The notes under the pieces were generated by a model. The model was given only the letters and a program-made list of their open reading frames with translations. It did no database searches and was not told where the DNA came from. DNA of 64,000 nucleotides from Leuctra nigra (lineage: Eukaryota; Arthropoda; Insecta; Plecoptera; Leuctridae), in NCBI GenBank assembly GCA_934045905.1, contig OW203769.1, positions 372,001 through 436,000 of the forward strand. The letters run 5' to 3'. The translations under genes were made by a program, and so were the position numbers. Shown in pieces: positions 15,001 to 25,205 of this stretch; positions within the stretch are counted from its first letter, which is position 1; the number at the start of each line of letters is the position of its first letter.

Positions 15001-15728
15001 AGCAGAAGTAAATCCTGATAGGTTTTCATCAATTTTTTGTCACTGTAGGTTAAAGCTTGTTAAGGGTCAGCTACGCTCGCTTCGCTAACCTACCCTAACC
15101 TAACTTTATTATAAAATTATCTGACCGGGCAACGTCGGGCGACTCCAGGAGGCAGAGGGGAGATTTTTTTTTACATGTTAATGTTATGCCTATTATTTTC
15201 GAAAAGTGTTTTATTTCATTTCTCGGCATAACGTTGTGTAGGCTTCAAGAAAATTCGATAAAAATAGGGGGGTGCCACTTTAGAAGTAGCTCATATTGAA
15301 TTTTTTTTATTTGTTTTCTACGTTGTGACGAATCTATTACTCTAAGAGAGTTGACAAGGTTACCCTATAAAGTAGATGGTGAGAGGCTTTAAAAGTGCAG
15401 AAACACTTTTTTATGTCAGACTCTCCGATTCGCCGGAATTAACTTCATGATATTCAGAAGCTGATGGGTCCACCCCCGATAGTTTTTCATCCATTTTTTG
15501 TCAATGTATATTGACCAACAATGTAGGTTAGCCTACAAAGGTAACAATGTAACAATTTACAATGTTCCTTAGATTTTCCTCATTTCCTAGGTTTTCATCC
15601 ATTTTTTAGTCAATGGAGGTTAAAGCTTGTGATGAGTCAGCTACGCTCGCTTCGCTAACCTGTATTAACCTAACTTTATTATATAATAATCTGACAGGGC
15701 AGCGTCGGGCGACTCCAAGGGGGCAGAG
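12026..15728 (+). repeat. Diverged edge of the A/B array
   Basis: The last four units depart from the (A, AB) alternation. AB dimers follow one another (spacings 1032, 1150 and 1142 bp) and carry edge-specific variants: a shortened B with AGAAGTAAATCC in place of AGAAGGGCACAATCC, TTCGTGTTATTC or TTCATGATATTC changes in A, and repeated 109-bp duplications. Greater divergence at the edge is usual for satellites homogenised by unequal exchange. Confidence 0.75.
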
Positions 15729-15822
15729 TGACTGGCAGCTGGAGCTACCCCTGATCCGGTGCGCAGAATGGCCTGAAACGTGTCTGTTACGCGCTTTGTT
15801 GGCGGGATATTTCAAATATGAT
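15729..15822 (+). repeat. Left TIR of the 15.7-17.8 kb element
   Basis: Inverted partner of 17705-17798. It ends in GGCGGGATATTTCAAATATGAT, which is mirrored exactly at the inner edge of the right copy. Confidence 0.88.
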
Positions 15823-17704
15823 TAGATCGTTTGTTTATTCAAGTTAAATTAAGTTAAAATTTTAGTTGAACAAATTTCATGCATTCTAAGAGTAAGAAAA
15901 TATCTTTTATGGAATAAAAGTAGATAATAACTAAATTTTATATTACTATTTTATATAAAATATAACCTTATTAAATATGAAATAAAAAATTGACCCTATT
16001 ACGTTACTTGGACTAGCTACTGTGCTGTAATTTTCTTTTGTATCATTATTATTTATAATAATACCATGTTATACCATGTTTTTTTTCTCATTCGATATGT
16101 TTTGATGCATCTTCCTCTGTTACGAGTTTAGTATGGGTTGTCAAAAGCTGAAAAAAGTATGTAGGAAAGTCACGACACAATGGATCTGATATTCATCGAG
16201 AGCATTTATATGGAGATTGGAAAAGTTGCAGAGAAAATCGTCTTGTGCCGTATCGTGTATCGTAACTGGGGATGCTGCATGTTCTGTGCTCGCTCATCAA
16301 CGCGTTACACTGAGCGTTTTCCTAGTAAATTACTAATTTATATTTTGTGTTTTATACCACGGGGCACGGACAAGCACCTCATAGGTAGGTGTTTCGTGGA
16401 CAAACGATGATGTACAATGTATTTTTATGTGTGTCTCTTAATACAAAAAATACAAACAAATGTAAAAAAATTATTAATATGGTCGATAAATATATTCATG
16501 ATATAATATAGCCCTTACATAGTCCTTTATCAATGTTGGTAATTAATAATTAATACCCTAGTGTGCAATATATTCTGTATATAAGCCGCAGAAGGCACTA
16601 TGTCCATTATCTCTACTTTTGTCAAGCTCTATATCTGACTGATGTCAACAAATACGGTTATTGAAGTAATCCCTTACTAAAATGACTCTGGCACATTACT
16701 AAATTATGATTGAACGAAGGCATAATCCTACTGGTTTTGTAAAAATCCAATCAAAATTAATTATTGAAATGGACTTCGGACCTTCTATCTCTGAGGTACG
16801 GATTAATAATTATATATTATCAAAACATATTTTACATATTTTACGATATTTTTGATGACATTTACAATGATTGGAAATGTTGATATTAAAATTGTCTGTC
16901 TACAATTTTAAAACTGATGTATCCAGAATTCTGATGTTATTTGAAAACCATAATATTTTCAAGATAATTGTGAAATAAACCTGAAATTATCTGATATTAT
17001 ATGAAGTTGGAGATTGTTAACTGATTAACGACAGGAAATATGTTGAAATGTATGCATCCACTGAAGTAGTAGGTGTAGTGAAGTCCGAACTTTAATTTTG
17101 AATCTTCGATATTATTTGATGTTATAAGTGTGCAAATGTTATCTGTTTATGCATGGATGGTTTATGCAAGTACTAACGGTGTCTTCAAGATACAACTAAT
17201 TCTTTTTGGATGCGAACTGGAAAATACAAATGTTGTACTTCAGTGTGTACATAAAAATACAATCTATACATTTTCCCGATTCTGCAATACAATAATCATT
17301 CTCAATCAATCATAAACCACACTCTTGCGTTGTTGAATGTTCTTTACATTCAGTGTTAAGATTAGACAGATATCTGGTCTCAAGTCCGGAGATCTATGAA
17401 AATTATAGTTAATTGTCATCACCATTTCCAATTATTGAAAATATTTTGCAGATAATATATATTAATAATAATTTATTGTGCAGTTAGGTTAGGTATATTC
17501 ATTCATTAGCAGCAGCATTGGTAAAGGGCTTTCAGCACTGGTATAGGTATACCTACCTATCGACCAAATTAATATTTTAATACAGTAATTCACCTACTTT
17601 TATTCGGTAAAATAAATTTTCTAACTACTAGGATGCATTAGATATGTCTCATTAAATCTTTGCTATAATTGAACACTGATGAAGTACAATAAACTAACAA
17701 TTTC

Positions 17705-17798
17705 ATCATATTTGAAATATCCCGCCAACAATGCGCGTAACTGACACGTTTCAGATCATTCTGCGCACGGGATCAGGGGTAGCTCCAGCTGCCAGTCA
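17705..17798 (-). repeat. Right TIR of the 15.7-17.8 kb element
   Basis: Reverse complement of the left TIR with about six differences. It marks the right boundary, after which the unrelated sequence TATTTAGC begins. Confidence 0.88.
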
Positions 17799-18175
17799 TA
17801 TTTAGCATTGGAGCCTGTTTCACGTCTCAAGCCCATCTGATCTCACCTTAAATTTAATAGTGTGAAGATAGCTGTTCTCTACGCGGTGATTCAGTAATCA
17901 ATGTTTGCATTCAAAAAATATGGCTCCGACTCCAAGGTGACAACTTAGGTTCCAGTACAAAATAAAAGAAATACACATTTTTCCTATCATCCAATAGGAC
18001 ATATCTCTTTTTGTTATAATATCTTATAATACTTGGCAGATTTTGGAAATAATATAACTTACTTAAAAACAAACGATAAAGAGATATGCTGAAATTAAAA
18101 ATCTATATTGTAAATTCGAAGGGCAGAGTACTCTGTTGACAGTTGTAGAAACTATTAAAAATATTTCAATAGCAG
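17799..18175. other. Unassigned AT-rich spacer
   Basis: No ORF, RNA gene or clear repeat is visible here. It separates the right TIR from the palindrome cluster. Confidence 0.5.
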
Positions 18176-18426
18176 CCATTTTTAGGACAATTCTTCCTAA
18201 AAAAGGCAATTGCCTAATTTAGGAAGAATTGTCCTAAAATAGGATTTCAGTAGCAGCCATTTTTAGGACGATTCTTCCTAAAAAAGGCAATTGCCTAATT
18301 TAGGAAGAATGTTCCTAAAAAAGGATCTTCTTCCTTTATTAGGATATCCCAGGGAGGTACCCAGGACATCCTAGTAGGATGTCCTACTTTAGGCTAGGAT
18401 ATCCTAAAAATAGTCTGTCCCTGGGA
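18176..18426. repeat. Cluster of nested TAGGA/TCCTA palindromes
   Basis: Two tandem copies, about 80 bp apart, of a hairpin with arms TTTAGGACAATTCTTCCTAAA and their inverse around a GGCAATTGCC core lie at about 18180-18240 and 18261-18325. They are followed by further palindromes built from the same words: AGGACATCCTAGTAGGATGTCCT near 18363, paired GGATATCC blocks, and an outer CCAGGGA...TCCCTGG pair. Nearly the whole stretch consists of the 5-mers TAGGA and TCCTA. Confidence 0.85.
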
Positions 18427-18670
18427 CGACCTGTGTTCACTGGGTTATATCATAAAAATAATCATTGTTACAGTACCTACAGGAAATTTGGCAAAATTAT
18501 AAACTATTACAGGTTTTTATCGGGATATTATTATTAATCATGACTTATCGTGAGAAAAGAGCACAATTACATTGTCATACACTCTCTTTAAAAGTGTAAA
18601 AACTCTTATTTCCAAACAAAAAATTAGCCGCCAACCAATATAATGTCCAGACATGGCAATTTTTTCAGAA

Positions 18671-19351
18671 TCTAGTGGAGCGGTCGCTCCACCCAGCCAA
18701 GTCGTACCGTACACTCACACTCACTCAACATACCGTATATGCATAATAAACTGAGGAGCAGACCAACCACTTTTACTGTAAGCAACAACACGGCATTTTC
18801 GGCCTACTGGATCTTAAAATTAGAAAATCTCACATTGTTGCGATATATCTTAATTTCGAGCTATGGCCCACCCCACTACATATACCAAATTAGGGAACAA
18901 TATGTTATGCTGTTTGCGAGCTAGAGGGCCGTGAAAAACGTGAAATTACACCCCTTTTAAAACCTATCTTGATCTGATGATGATGATGATGATATCAGGA
19001 AACACCGCAATCACCGCCACAGCCTAAACGGCTGAGCCGATCGATCTGAAATTTTCACCACATGTGCACTTTTGGCGTCTGAGGTGCCTTTTTATAAAAC
19101 CAACAGGAAGCCGCCATTTTGAAACCGGAAGTGACGTATTATCTCGAAAACAGCTAGACCGTTAGGAATTAAACCAGCGCCAAATGATTCAGACGGTCAT
19201 CTATATGGAATATCAATAGTTAAAGTAGAGATGTACTATTACCGAAACCGGAAATGACGTCATGAAAATGAAGAACTAGATTTAAATGACCTCTAACTAC
19301 AATAACTACATATTCAGAAGGCTTATAATGATACATAACACTTCAACAGTG
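18671..19351. repeat. Dispersed repeat, left part, starting with a GTGGAGCG hairpin
   Basis: It begins with TCTAGTGGAGCGGTCGCTCCAC, a near-perfect hairpin (18675-18692), followed by about 270 bp closely related to the start of the element at 57861. Next come an ACGGCTGAGCCGAT-type motif and one CCGCCATTTTGAAACCGGAAGTGACGT module (about 19100). A short (GAT)n run lies at about 18977. I see no coding sequence. The parallel with 57861-59667 shows that this is a mobile or dispersed family. Confidence 0.75.
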
Positions 19352-20332
19352 AATTCAACACTGAAAAGAAGTGATATCAAAAAATGAGCCAAGTCAAAAC
19401 TTAATTTTAAAAACCAAAATATACTTGGCGCATCGTTTTTAAGGGCATTATAGGTATATTATATATATTTAGGTACATTTAATTTTTGGCATATGCTTCT
19501 ATACTATTTATATACACGATGCGCCAAGTATATTTTGGTTTTTAAAATTAAGTTTTGACTTGGCTCATTTTTTGATATCACTTCTTTTCAGTGTTGAATT
19601 TTTAGATTTCTTCTATTTTTTTATAGTTGAAGAGACTTGGCGGGTATTTTTACACGGAGTGTTTTTTATGGGGATTATCTTTAACTAGGAAAACGCTCAG
19701 TGTAACGCGTTGGGGAGCGAGCACGGGGACGTGCAAATTCTCGAACCGGAATTGCGTACACAAGCACAGATTATGCTTTTCATTGAAACTTGAAAATAAC
19801 ATCTAAGCATCCTGGTAAATATAGCAAATCAGATGCAATTCAACTGGCACTGGAAAACATTCATTTTGATACTTCATTACTGACAGATATGAAAAATGTT
19901 AATAAGTTCATACGTTCTTAACTGATTGGGATGAAATTTTGTAAAATAAGAGACAATGTTGGTCTTAATAATCATGCAAAATATGAGTTTGATCTGAATT
20001 ATCGAAGACCGTTTTCATTTTTCAGCATATCAGGAGATATTTATTTAACTTTTAACCAATGAATGGATTTCAAAAAAATTATGGTCTTCAAACAGAGAAG
20101 GCTGGCTTTACATGTGTGCAAAATTTCAGCTCGATCAAAGAAAAACTCTGACCTGTATAGCCAAAATATGAGTTTGATCAGAATTATCGAAGACCGTTTT
20201 AATTTTTCAGCCTATCGGGAGATATTTATTTAAATTTTAACCAATAAATGGATTTAAAAAAATTTAAGGCCTGCAAACAGAGAAGGTTGGTTTTACATGT
20301 GTGCAAAATTTCAGATCGATAGGTGAAACGGT
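19352..20332. repeat. Segmental tandem duplication, copy 1
   Basis: This segment aligns to 20568-21602 at a constant offset of 1216 bp up to 19770, then at 1270 bp because copy 2 has 54 extra bp. It includes a fold-back whose left arm is truncated (19352-19435) and whose right arm is complete (to 19675), then a CTAGGAAAACGCTCAGTGTAACGCG block and about 600 bp of noncoding sequence. No coding potential. Confidence 0.9.
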
Positions 20333-20492
20333 ATATTATATTACCTAAGCAATATAGCTTAGGTATATTGAGCACCAAACACAATTTTTCGTATTAACCA
20401 ATTCGGAAATAGCGTATTTTTAAAAAGTAATTGGTCATTGTTGCTCCGATGTGTGTTACAAGTTGTGTAAATAAACTAAAAAAATAAGTGAT

Positions 20493-20891
20493 ATCCCCAT
20501 AAAAAACACTCCGTGTAAAAATACCCGCCAAGTCTCTTCAACTATAAAAAAATAGAAGAAATCTAAAAATTCAACACTGAAAAGAAGTGATATCAAAAAA
20601 TGAGCCAAGTCAAAACTTAATTTTAAAAACCAAAATATACTTGGCGCATCGTTTATAAGGGCATTATAGGTATATTATATATATTACGGTACATTTAATT
20701 TTTGGCATATGCTTCTTTACTATTTATATACACGATGCGCCAAGTATATTTTGGTTTTTAAAATTAAGTTTTGACTTGGCTCATTTTTTGATATCACTTC
20801 TTTTCAGTGTTGAATTTTTAGATTTCTTCTATTTTTTTATAGTTGAAGAGACTTGGCGGGTATTTTTACACGGAGTGTTTTTTATGGGGAT
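20493..20891. mobile_element. 399-bp fold-back with perfect 159-bp arms
   Basis: The left arm (20493-20651, starting ATCCCCATAAAAAACACTCC) and the right arm (20733-20891) are exact reverse complements over 159 bp and flank a loop of about 81 bp. The bounding sequences GTGAT and TATCTT show no clear target duplication. Related copies lie at 19352-19675 (left arm truncated) and 59267-59666. Transcripts would form a very long hairpin. It sits inside a larger dispersed element, because upstream sequence (AGTTGTG..AATAAACTAAAAAAA) is also shared with the 59-kb copy. Confidence 0.9.
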
Positions 20892-21602
20892 TATCTTTAA
20901 CTAGGAAAACGCTCAGTGTAACGCGTTGGTGAGCGAGCACGGGGACGTGCAAATTCTCGAACCGGAATTGCGTACACAAGCACAGAAAACATATACATCC
21001 ATATTGAATTGAAATATAATCACTCAATCAACACAACATATTATGCTTTTCATTGAAACTTGAAAATAACATCTAAGCATCCTGGTAAATATAGCAAATC
21101 AGATGCAATTCAACTGGCACTGGAAAACATTCATTTTGATACTTCATTACTGACAGATATGAAAAATGTTAATAAGTTCATACGTTCTTAACTGATTGGG
21201 ATGAAATTTTGTAAAATAAGAGACAATGTTGGTCTTAATAATCATGCAAAATATGAGTTTGATCTGAATTATCGAAGACCGTTTTCATTTTTCAGCATAT
21301 CAGGAGATATTTATTTAAATTTTAACCAATGAATGGATTTCAAAAAAATTATGGTCTTCAAACAGAGAAGGCTGGCTTTACATGTGTGCAAAATTTCAGC
21401 TCGATCAAAGAAAAACTCTGACCTGTATAGCCAAAATATGAGTTTGATCAGAATTATCGAAGACCGTTTTAATTTTTCAGCCTATCGGGAGATATTTATT
21501 TAAATTTTAACCAATAAATGGATTTAAAAAAATTTAAGGCCTGCAAACAGAGAAGGTTGGTTTTACATGTGTGCAAAATTTCAGATCGATAGGTGAAACG
21601 GT
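20568..21602. repeat. Segmental tandem duplication, copy 2
   Basis: Second copy of 19352-20332. Copy 2 has 54 bp (20987-21040, ATACATCCATATTGAATTGA region) absent from copy 1. Homology ends in both at AGGTGAAACGGT (20332 and 21602). Confidence 0.9.
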
Positions 21603-21841
21603 GCGACCTGTGTATCGTCTATTAACAGACAAAAAAAAAAAAAAAAACAGAAGTCCGTGCCAAAAGAGCCTAAAGGAGACGCTCGCTTCGCTCGCTCAAT
21701 AAAGCCTTTGTCAGATATAATTGCAATATATACATCATGTAATTATAATAAAAGCATCATTTGAAGTGAACACAAACCGGATAAACACAGGGAAATGCCT
21801 CGTTTAGCCCTATCTTGGATGGCCTCACTGCCCACAGCTCT
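21603..21841. other. Spacer with poly(A) run and GCTCGCTTCGCTCGCTC motif
   Basis: It contains an A-rich run at about 21631-21647 and a GACGCTCGCTTCGCTCGCTC block reminiscent of the conserved block in the A/B satellite. No gene seen. Confidence 0.5.
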
Positions 21842-21866
21842 AATAGTAGTAGTAGTAGTAGTAGTT
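21842..21866 (-). repeat. (ACT)n tail of LINE A
   Basis: On the minus strand the element ends in AATAAAAACTACTACT followed by further ACT triplets. It marks the 3' terminus, as in LINE B at 52590. Confidence 0.8.
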
Positions 21867-22175
21867 TTTATTTCCAAATTTGTTATTACATTACAGATGT
21901 AGCATTTTAACAAATATAATACCCTATGATACAAGTATCAGTGTGCAGGTGTATGGAAAGTAATCTTAAGATTAGCATGGAAAGAATATTATGTACATAT
22001 GAATATGAGGTTATAAATATTGATGATCTCCTTATCAAGTAGGTATCTTATTAAAAGTAACTTATGTTTAGTTGCATATTTTGTACAGTTTATTAATAAT
22101 TAAATATAGTAGGTAATGAAGTATACCTAACATAAAATAAAATACTAAGTCTAAATGAATTTGACAACTGACGCC

Positions 22176-25100
22176 TCAGTTCTTGTCCTGCATATATTCA
22201 TCTACAGAATAATAGGCTGTGTCTGTTAAGAGAATTTTAAGTTTGTGTTTAAATTCAGTGAAGCTGATATTTTTGTCCTTAAGAGAGAGTGGCAGAGCAT
22301 TGTAGAGCAGTGAGTTGATGTAGGTTGAATTATTTTGAGTGCATTTTGTCCGATGGTGGTTTGTGTGAATGTTCGCTCCCTGTCTTGTGTTATGATTGTG
22401 TATGTCATTGTTTGTGGACATTACTTTGTTCTTTTTTATAAGTAAAATAGATTCTAAAATGTATAAAGATGGGAATGTTAATATCTTTTCTTTTATGAAA
22501 ACTGGTTTGCAATCAGGCTTCCTGTAAGTATTTTTTGGTTGGCGAAGATCAAAAATGGTTCTTATTGTTTTTCTTTGAATGGCAAATATTTTGTGGGCAT
22601 CTGTTAAATTACCCCAGAATTGGATTCCATATCTCATGTGAGATTCGAAGTTACTATAATAAACTAATTTTGTTGTTTCAATGTTTGTTAGAATTTTTAT
22701 TGATTTGATCGAAAAGTATGCCGAGTGAAGTTTGTTCACAAGTTTGTTACAATGGCTCTTCCAGTTCAAGTTTGCGTCTATTACTATTCCAAGGAATTTG
22801 ATTTCCTGTACTTGGTTTATTTCTGTGCTATTTTCATTCAACATCGTATTAATTTTGAAGGATTCCGTGTTATTTTTTATGTTGAAATGTATGTAGTTTG
22901 TTTTGCTTGTATTCAGCAATAAGTAGTTATTATTGAACCATGTTATTGTGTTACTAAGTGTTTTATGAAAATTTTCTTGTAGTTTCTCTTTGGTTCTACC
23001 TTTTATTGTTAGGTTAGTATCATCCGCAAACATTTCCGCTTCACTAATATTATCAGCAAGATCATTTACATAGACTATAAATAGGAGTGGTCCAAGTATG
23101 GATCCTTGTGGGACGCCACTTGTTATTTCAATCTGATCGGAAAGGATTTTACTTTCTATATTTTGTTTATTAGTCGAAGTTATTTCTATATGTTGCATTC
23201 TTCCTGTTATATATGATTTGATTAGTTCAAGTGGTACCCCTCTTATTCCGTAATATTCTAGTTTATTTATTAAAATTGAATGGTTTATACTATCGAAAGC
23301 TTTTGATAGGTCACAGAAGACACCAGTAGTTAGTTCTTCACTTTCGAGACCTTTTACTGTATTTTCTATGAAATGCTCCATCGTGTTAGTTGTTGCCCTA
23401 TTTTTTCTGAATCCGCTTTGGCTCTCCGATATTATTTTTTCTTTTTCTAGATAATATGAAATTCTATTGTGCATAATTTTTTCTAATATTTTGGAGATAG
23501 AGGGTAAAATAGAGATTGGTCTATAGTTTTCTGTTAATCTGCTATCTCCCTTTTTATGTATTGGAATAATTTTTGCAACTTTTAATTTATCTGGGAATAT
23601 TCCTTTTTCTATGCAGACATTGAAGATATGTGATAGGGGCTTTGCTATTTCATTTATAGACTTTTTTAGTATCACGGTTGGTAGGTTATCAACTCCACTC
23701 GCTCTAGTGTTTTTTAACCTCGAAGCTACATATTTAATTTCCGTTTCTGAAGTAAGCCCAAAATAGAGTGATTTAGTTGGTTTTTTTGTATGATTTAAGT
23801 GTTCTTGGTATGAGTTTTTGGTTGTTTTGATTTTCTCTGTTATTTTCTCTGTCATGTTAGCAAAGTCACGATTCATAATGTTTGATACTTGTTTTGGATC
23901 CTTTATAACTTGATTATTCTGAATTAGTTCTATGTTTTTTGCATTCCCTTTCTTTGTATTGTTGGTATGTTTCTTTATTATGTCCCAAACTGTTTTGATT
24001 CTTTCAATGCCTTTCTTTTCTAAAATTTTATGGTTTATCTCTCTTGCCTTAGCAGCTCGAACTGTTTTCCTGTAAATCTTTTTGTATTTTTTGTGTATTA
24101 TTTTTAGAAAATCGTTTCTGTAGTGTGTATATAGCTGATGGAGACATCTTAAGTTTTCGCTTGCTTTTTTAATGCCTGGGGTGATCCATCGCTGCTTTAT
24201 GAATGTATTGTTTATTTTGATAGTTTTCTCCGGAAAACATATGTCAAAGACCTTGCATATAATATGTGAGAAAGTGTTATACGTTTCATTAGGGTCTTGT
24301 GTAATGTATATATCATCCCAGGATTGAACTTTGAGCATTTCTATAAATTCTTTTGTGTTTTCTGTATTTAGTTTTCTTACTCTAAGAGTCTTTCTTGGAA
24401 GATCTGTTTCTACTTTAAAATCTATTTCGATTTGTTGTGCCATGTGATCTGATAAACCATTTTCTATGACTTTCGTAGTTAAGATATTTTCTGGTAGATT
24501 TGTCGCTATATTATCTATAGTTTTCTGTGTGTGATATTTAAGGTCGATTCTTGTTGGCTCTTTTATCATAATTTTTAGGTTGTATGATGCCATTAGGTTT
24601 ATTAACTTGTCACTATCTTTAGTTTTCTTTGATGTGTCGATGTTAAAATCACCTAGAATGATTATACCTTTGTTTTCTACTGATATTTTTTCAAGTATGG
24701 TGTCTAGTGTATTCAGGAATATTTCCACATCTGCTGTTGGGGACCTATATGTAGTTATTATAATTATGTTATCAATTATTTGCTTATTAGGTTTTTTGTT
24801 TTTGTTTTTTTGTTGATTCCTTTTCACTTCTATTGCAGCTAGTTCGATAACTTTTTCTTTACTAAGTTCACATATATCTATTCTAGCTTTGGCATGTCCA
24901 TGCATTAGTGTTTTTGTAAATATTGCTGCTCCACCGTGTTTATGTATTGTTCTGCTGAAGGCATTTGCTAATTGATAATTACATATATTGACTGAATTGA
25001 TTCGGTCAGATGTAAGCCAGTGTTCTGTTAAGCAGACTATATTTAATTCATTTTTCTCTTCATTTTCTTTATCTATGAAGGCCTCAAGTTCAACTTTAGA

Positions 25101-25205
25101 TGATTGTATTGATTGTATATTTTGATGAAATATCTTAAGTTTTGTTTGTGTGTTGTGAATTGTGTTAAATGTATTGGATTGTGTTTGGTTTATTTTACCC
25201 TTTTG
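22176..25205 (-). CDS. LINE A ORF2: AP-type endonuclease plus reverse transcriptase
   Basis: It encodes the replication protein of LINE A, which nicks target DNA and copies the element RNA. The frame is open for 1009 codons, from just after the UGA at 25208-25206 to a stop at 22178-22176. The first ATG is at 24905, but endonuclease motifs lie upstream of it (IFHQNIQSI, CLTEHWL, GGAAIF), so the first 100 codons are real protein. Further endonuclease motifs are TYRSP, LGDFNID and the SDH triad member. Reverse transcriptase motifs are YRPISILPS, DLSKAFDS, SGVPQGSILGPLLF and FADD (near 23025). The C-terminus has the usual NTRQ and SLLYNALP-like segments. I see no frameshift, so this copy may be recent. 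Translation would need reinitiation, readthrough of the UGA or a non-AUG start. The clade (Jockey/CR1-like) is inferred from motifs only. Confidence 0.93.
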   Translation of the reverse strand, partial: QKGKINQTQSNTFNTIHNTQTKLKIFHQNIQSIQSSKVELEAFIDKENEEKNELNIVCLTEHWLTSDRINSVNICNYQLANAFSRTIHKHGGAAIFTKTLMHGHAKARIDICELSKEKVIELAAIEVKRNQQKNKNKKPNKQIIDNIIIITTYRSPTADVEIFLNTLDTILEKISVENKGIIILGDFNIDTSKKTKDSDKLINLMASYNLKIMIKEPTRIDLKYHTQKTIDNIATNLPENILTTKVIENGLSDHMAQQIEIDFKVETDLPRKTLRVRKLNTENTKEFIEMLKVQSWDDIYITQDPNETYNTFSHIICKVFDICFPEKTIKINNTFIKQRWITPGIKKASENLRCLHQLYTHYRNDFLKIIHKKYKKIYRKTVRAAKAREINHKILEKKGIERIKTVWDIIKKHTNNTKKGNAKNIELIQNNQVIKDPKQVSNIMNRDFANMTEKITEKIKTTKNSYQEHLNHTKKPTKSLYFGLTSETEIKYVASRLKNTRASGVDNLPTVILKKSINEIAKPLSHIFNVCIEKGIFPDKLKVAKIIPIHKKGDSRLTENYRPISILPSISKILEKIMHNRISYYLEKEKIISESQSGFRKNRATTNTMEHFIENTVKGLESEELTTGVFCDLSKAFDSINHSILINKLEYYGIRGVPLELIKSYITGRMQHIEITSTNKQNIESKILSDQIEITSGVPQGSILGPLLFIVYVNDLADNISEAEMFADDTNLTIKGRTKEKLQENFHKTLSNTITWFNNNYLLLNTSKTNYIHFNIKNNTESFKINTMLNENSTEINQVQEIKFLGIVIDANLNWKSHCNKLVNKLHSAYFSIKSIKILTNIETTKLVYYSNFESHMRYGIQFWGNLTDAHKIFAIQRKTIRTIFDLRQPKNTYRKPDCKPVFIKEKILTFPSLYILESILLIKKNKVMSTNNDIHNHNTRQGANIHTNHHRTKCTQNNSTYINSLLYNALPLSLKDKNISFTEFKHKLKILLTDTAYYSVDEYMQDKN

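Larger units (their letters stand above)
1..15728 (+). repeat. A/B satellite array with higher-order structure
   Basis: This is a tandem array of two related monomers. A is 574-575 bp and B is about 470 bp. A-type landmarks recur at 474, 1520, 2095, 2779, 3817, 4392, 5439, 6013, 7050, 7625, 8673, 9357, 10404, 10979, 12026, 13058, 14208 and about 15350, giving spacings of 575, 684 or about 1040 bp (A, A with an internal duplication, or AB). From 2095 to 8672 the order is A', AB, A, AB, A, AB, A, AB (6578 bp), and the same order restarts at 8673. All monomers share an AAAAAGTG...CACTTTTT hairpin, a GTAGGTTAGCCTAC palindrome (A) and a GCTACGCTCGCTTCGCTAACC block. The array continues beyond the left edge and ends abruptly at the inverted-repeat element at 15729. 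The short ORFs that recur in each unit follow from the high identity of the units and are not evidence of coding. Confidence 0.95.
15729..17798. mobile_element. 2.07-kb element with 94-bp terminal inverted repeats
   Basis: The left end (15729-15822, starting TGACTGGCAGCTGGAGC) and the right end (17705-17798) are inverted copies over 94 bp with only a few mismatches. The interior is AT-rich and has no convincing long ORF, so this is a non-autonomous DNA transposon or a decayed copy. The left flank is satellite (GGGCAGAG) and the right flank (TATTTAGC) is not, so no target-site duplication can be read. At 16286-16325 it contains, in reverse orientation, a 40-bp block also found at about 19686, 20902 and 27478. 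Superfamily not determined. Confidence 0.85.

Noticed and set aside
1..15728. A CRISPR array
   Set aside because: The units are long and contiguous with no short repeat-unique spacer alternation, and the context is eukaryotic.
164..15825. Dozens of recurring 64-85-codon ORFs in the first 15.7 kb
   Set aside because: They repeat with the satellite period, are broken by single-base length changes in some units (for example about 7770), and A and B units differ without codon-phase bias. They are by-products of repetition.
15729..17798. Calling a superfamily and target duplication for the TIR element
   Set aside because: Left and right flanks differ completely and the interior encodes no recognisable transposase.
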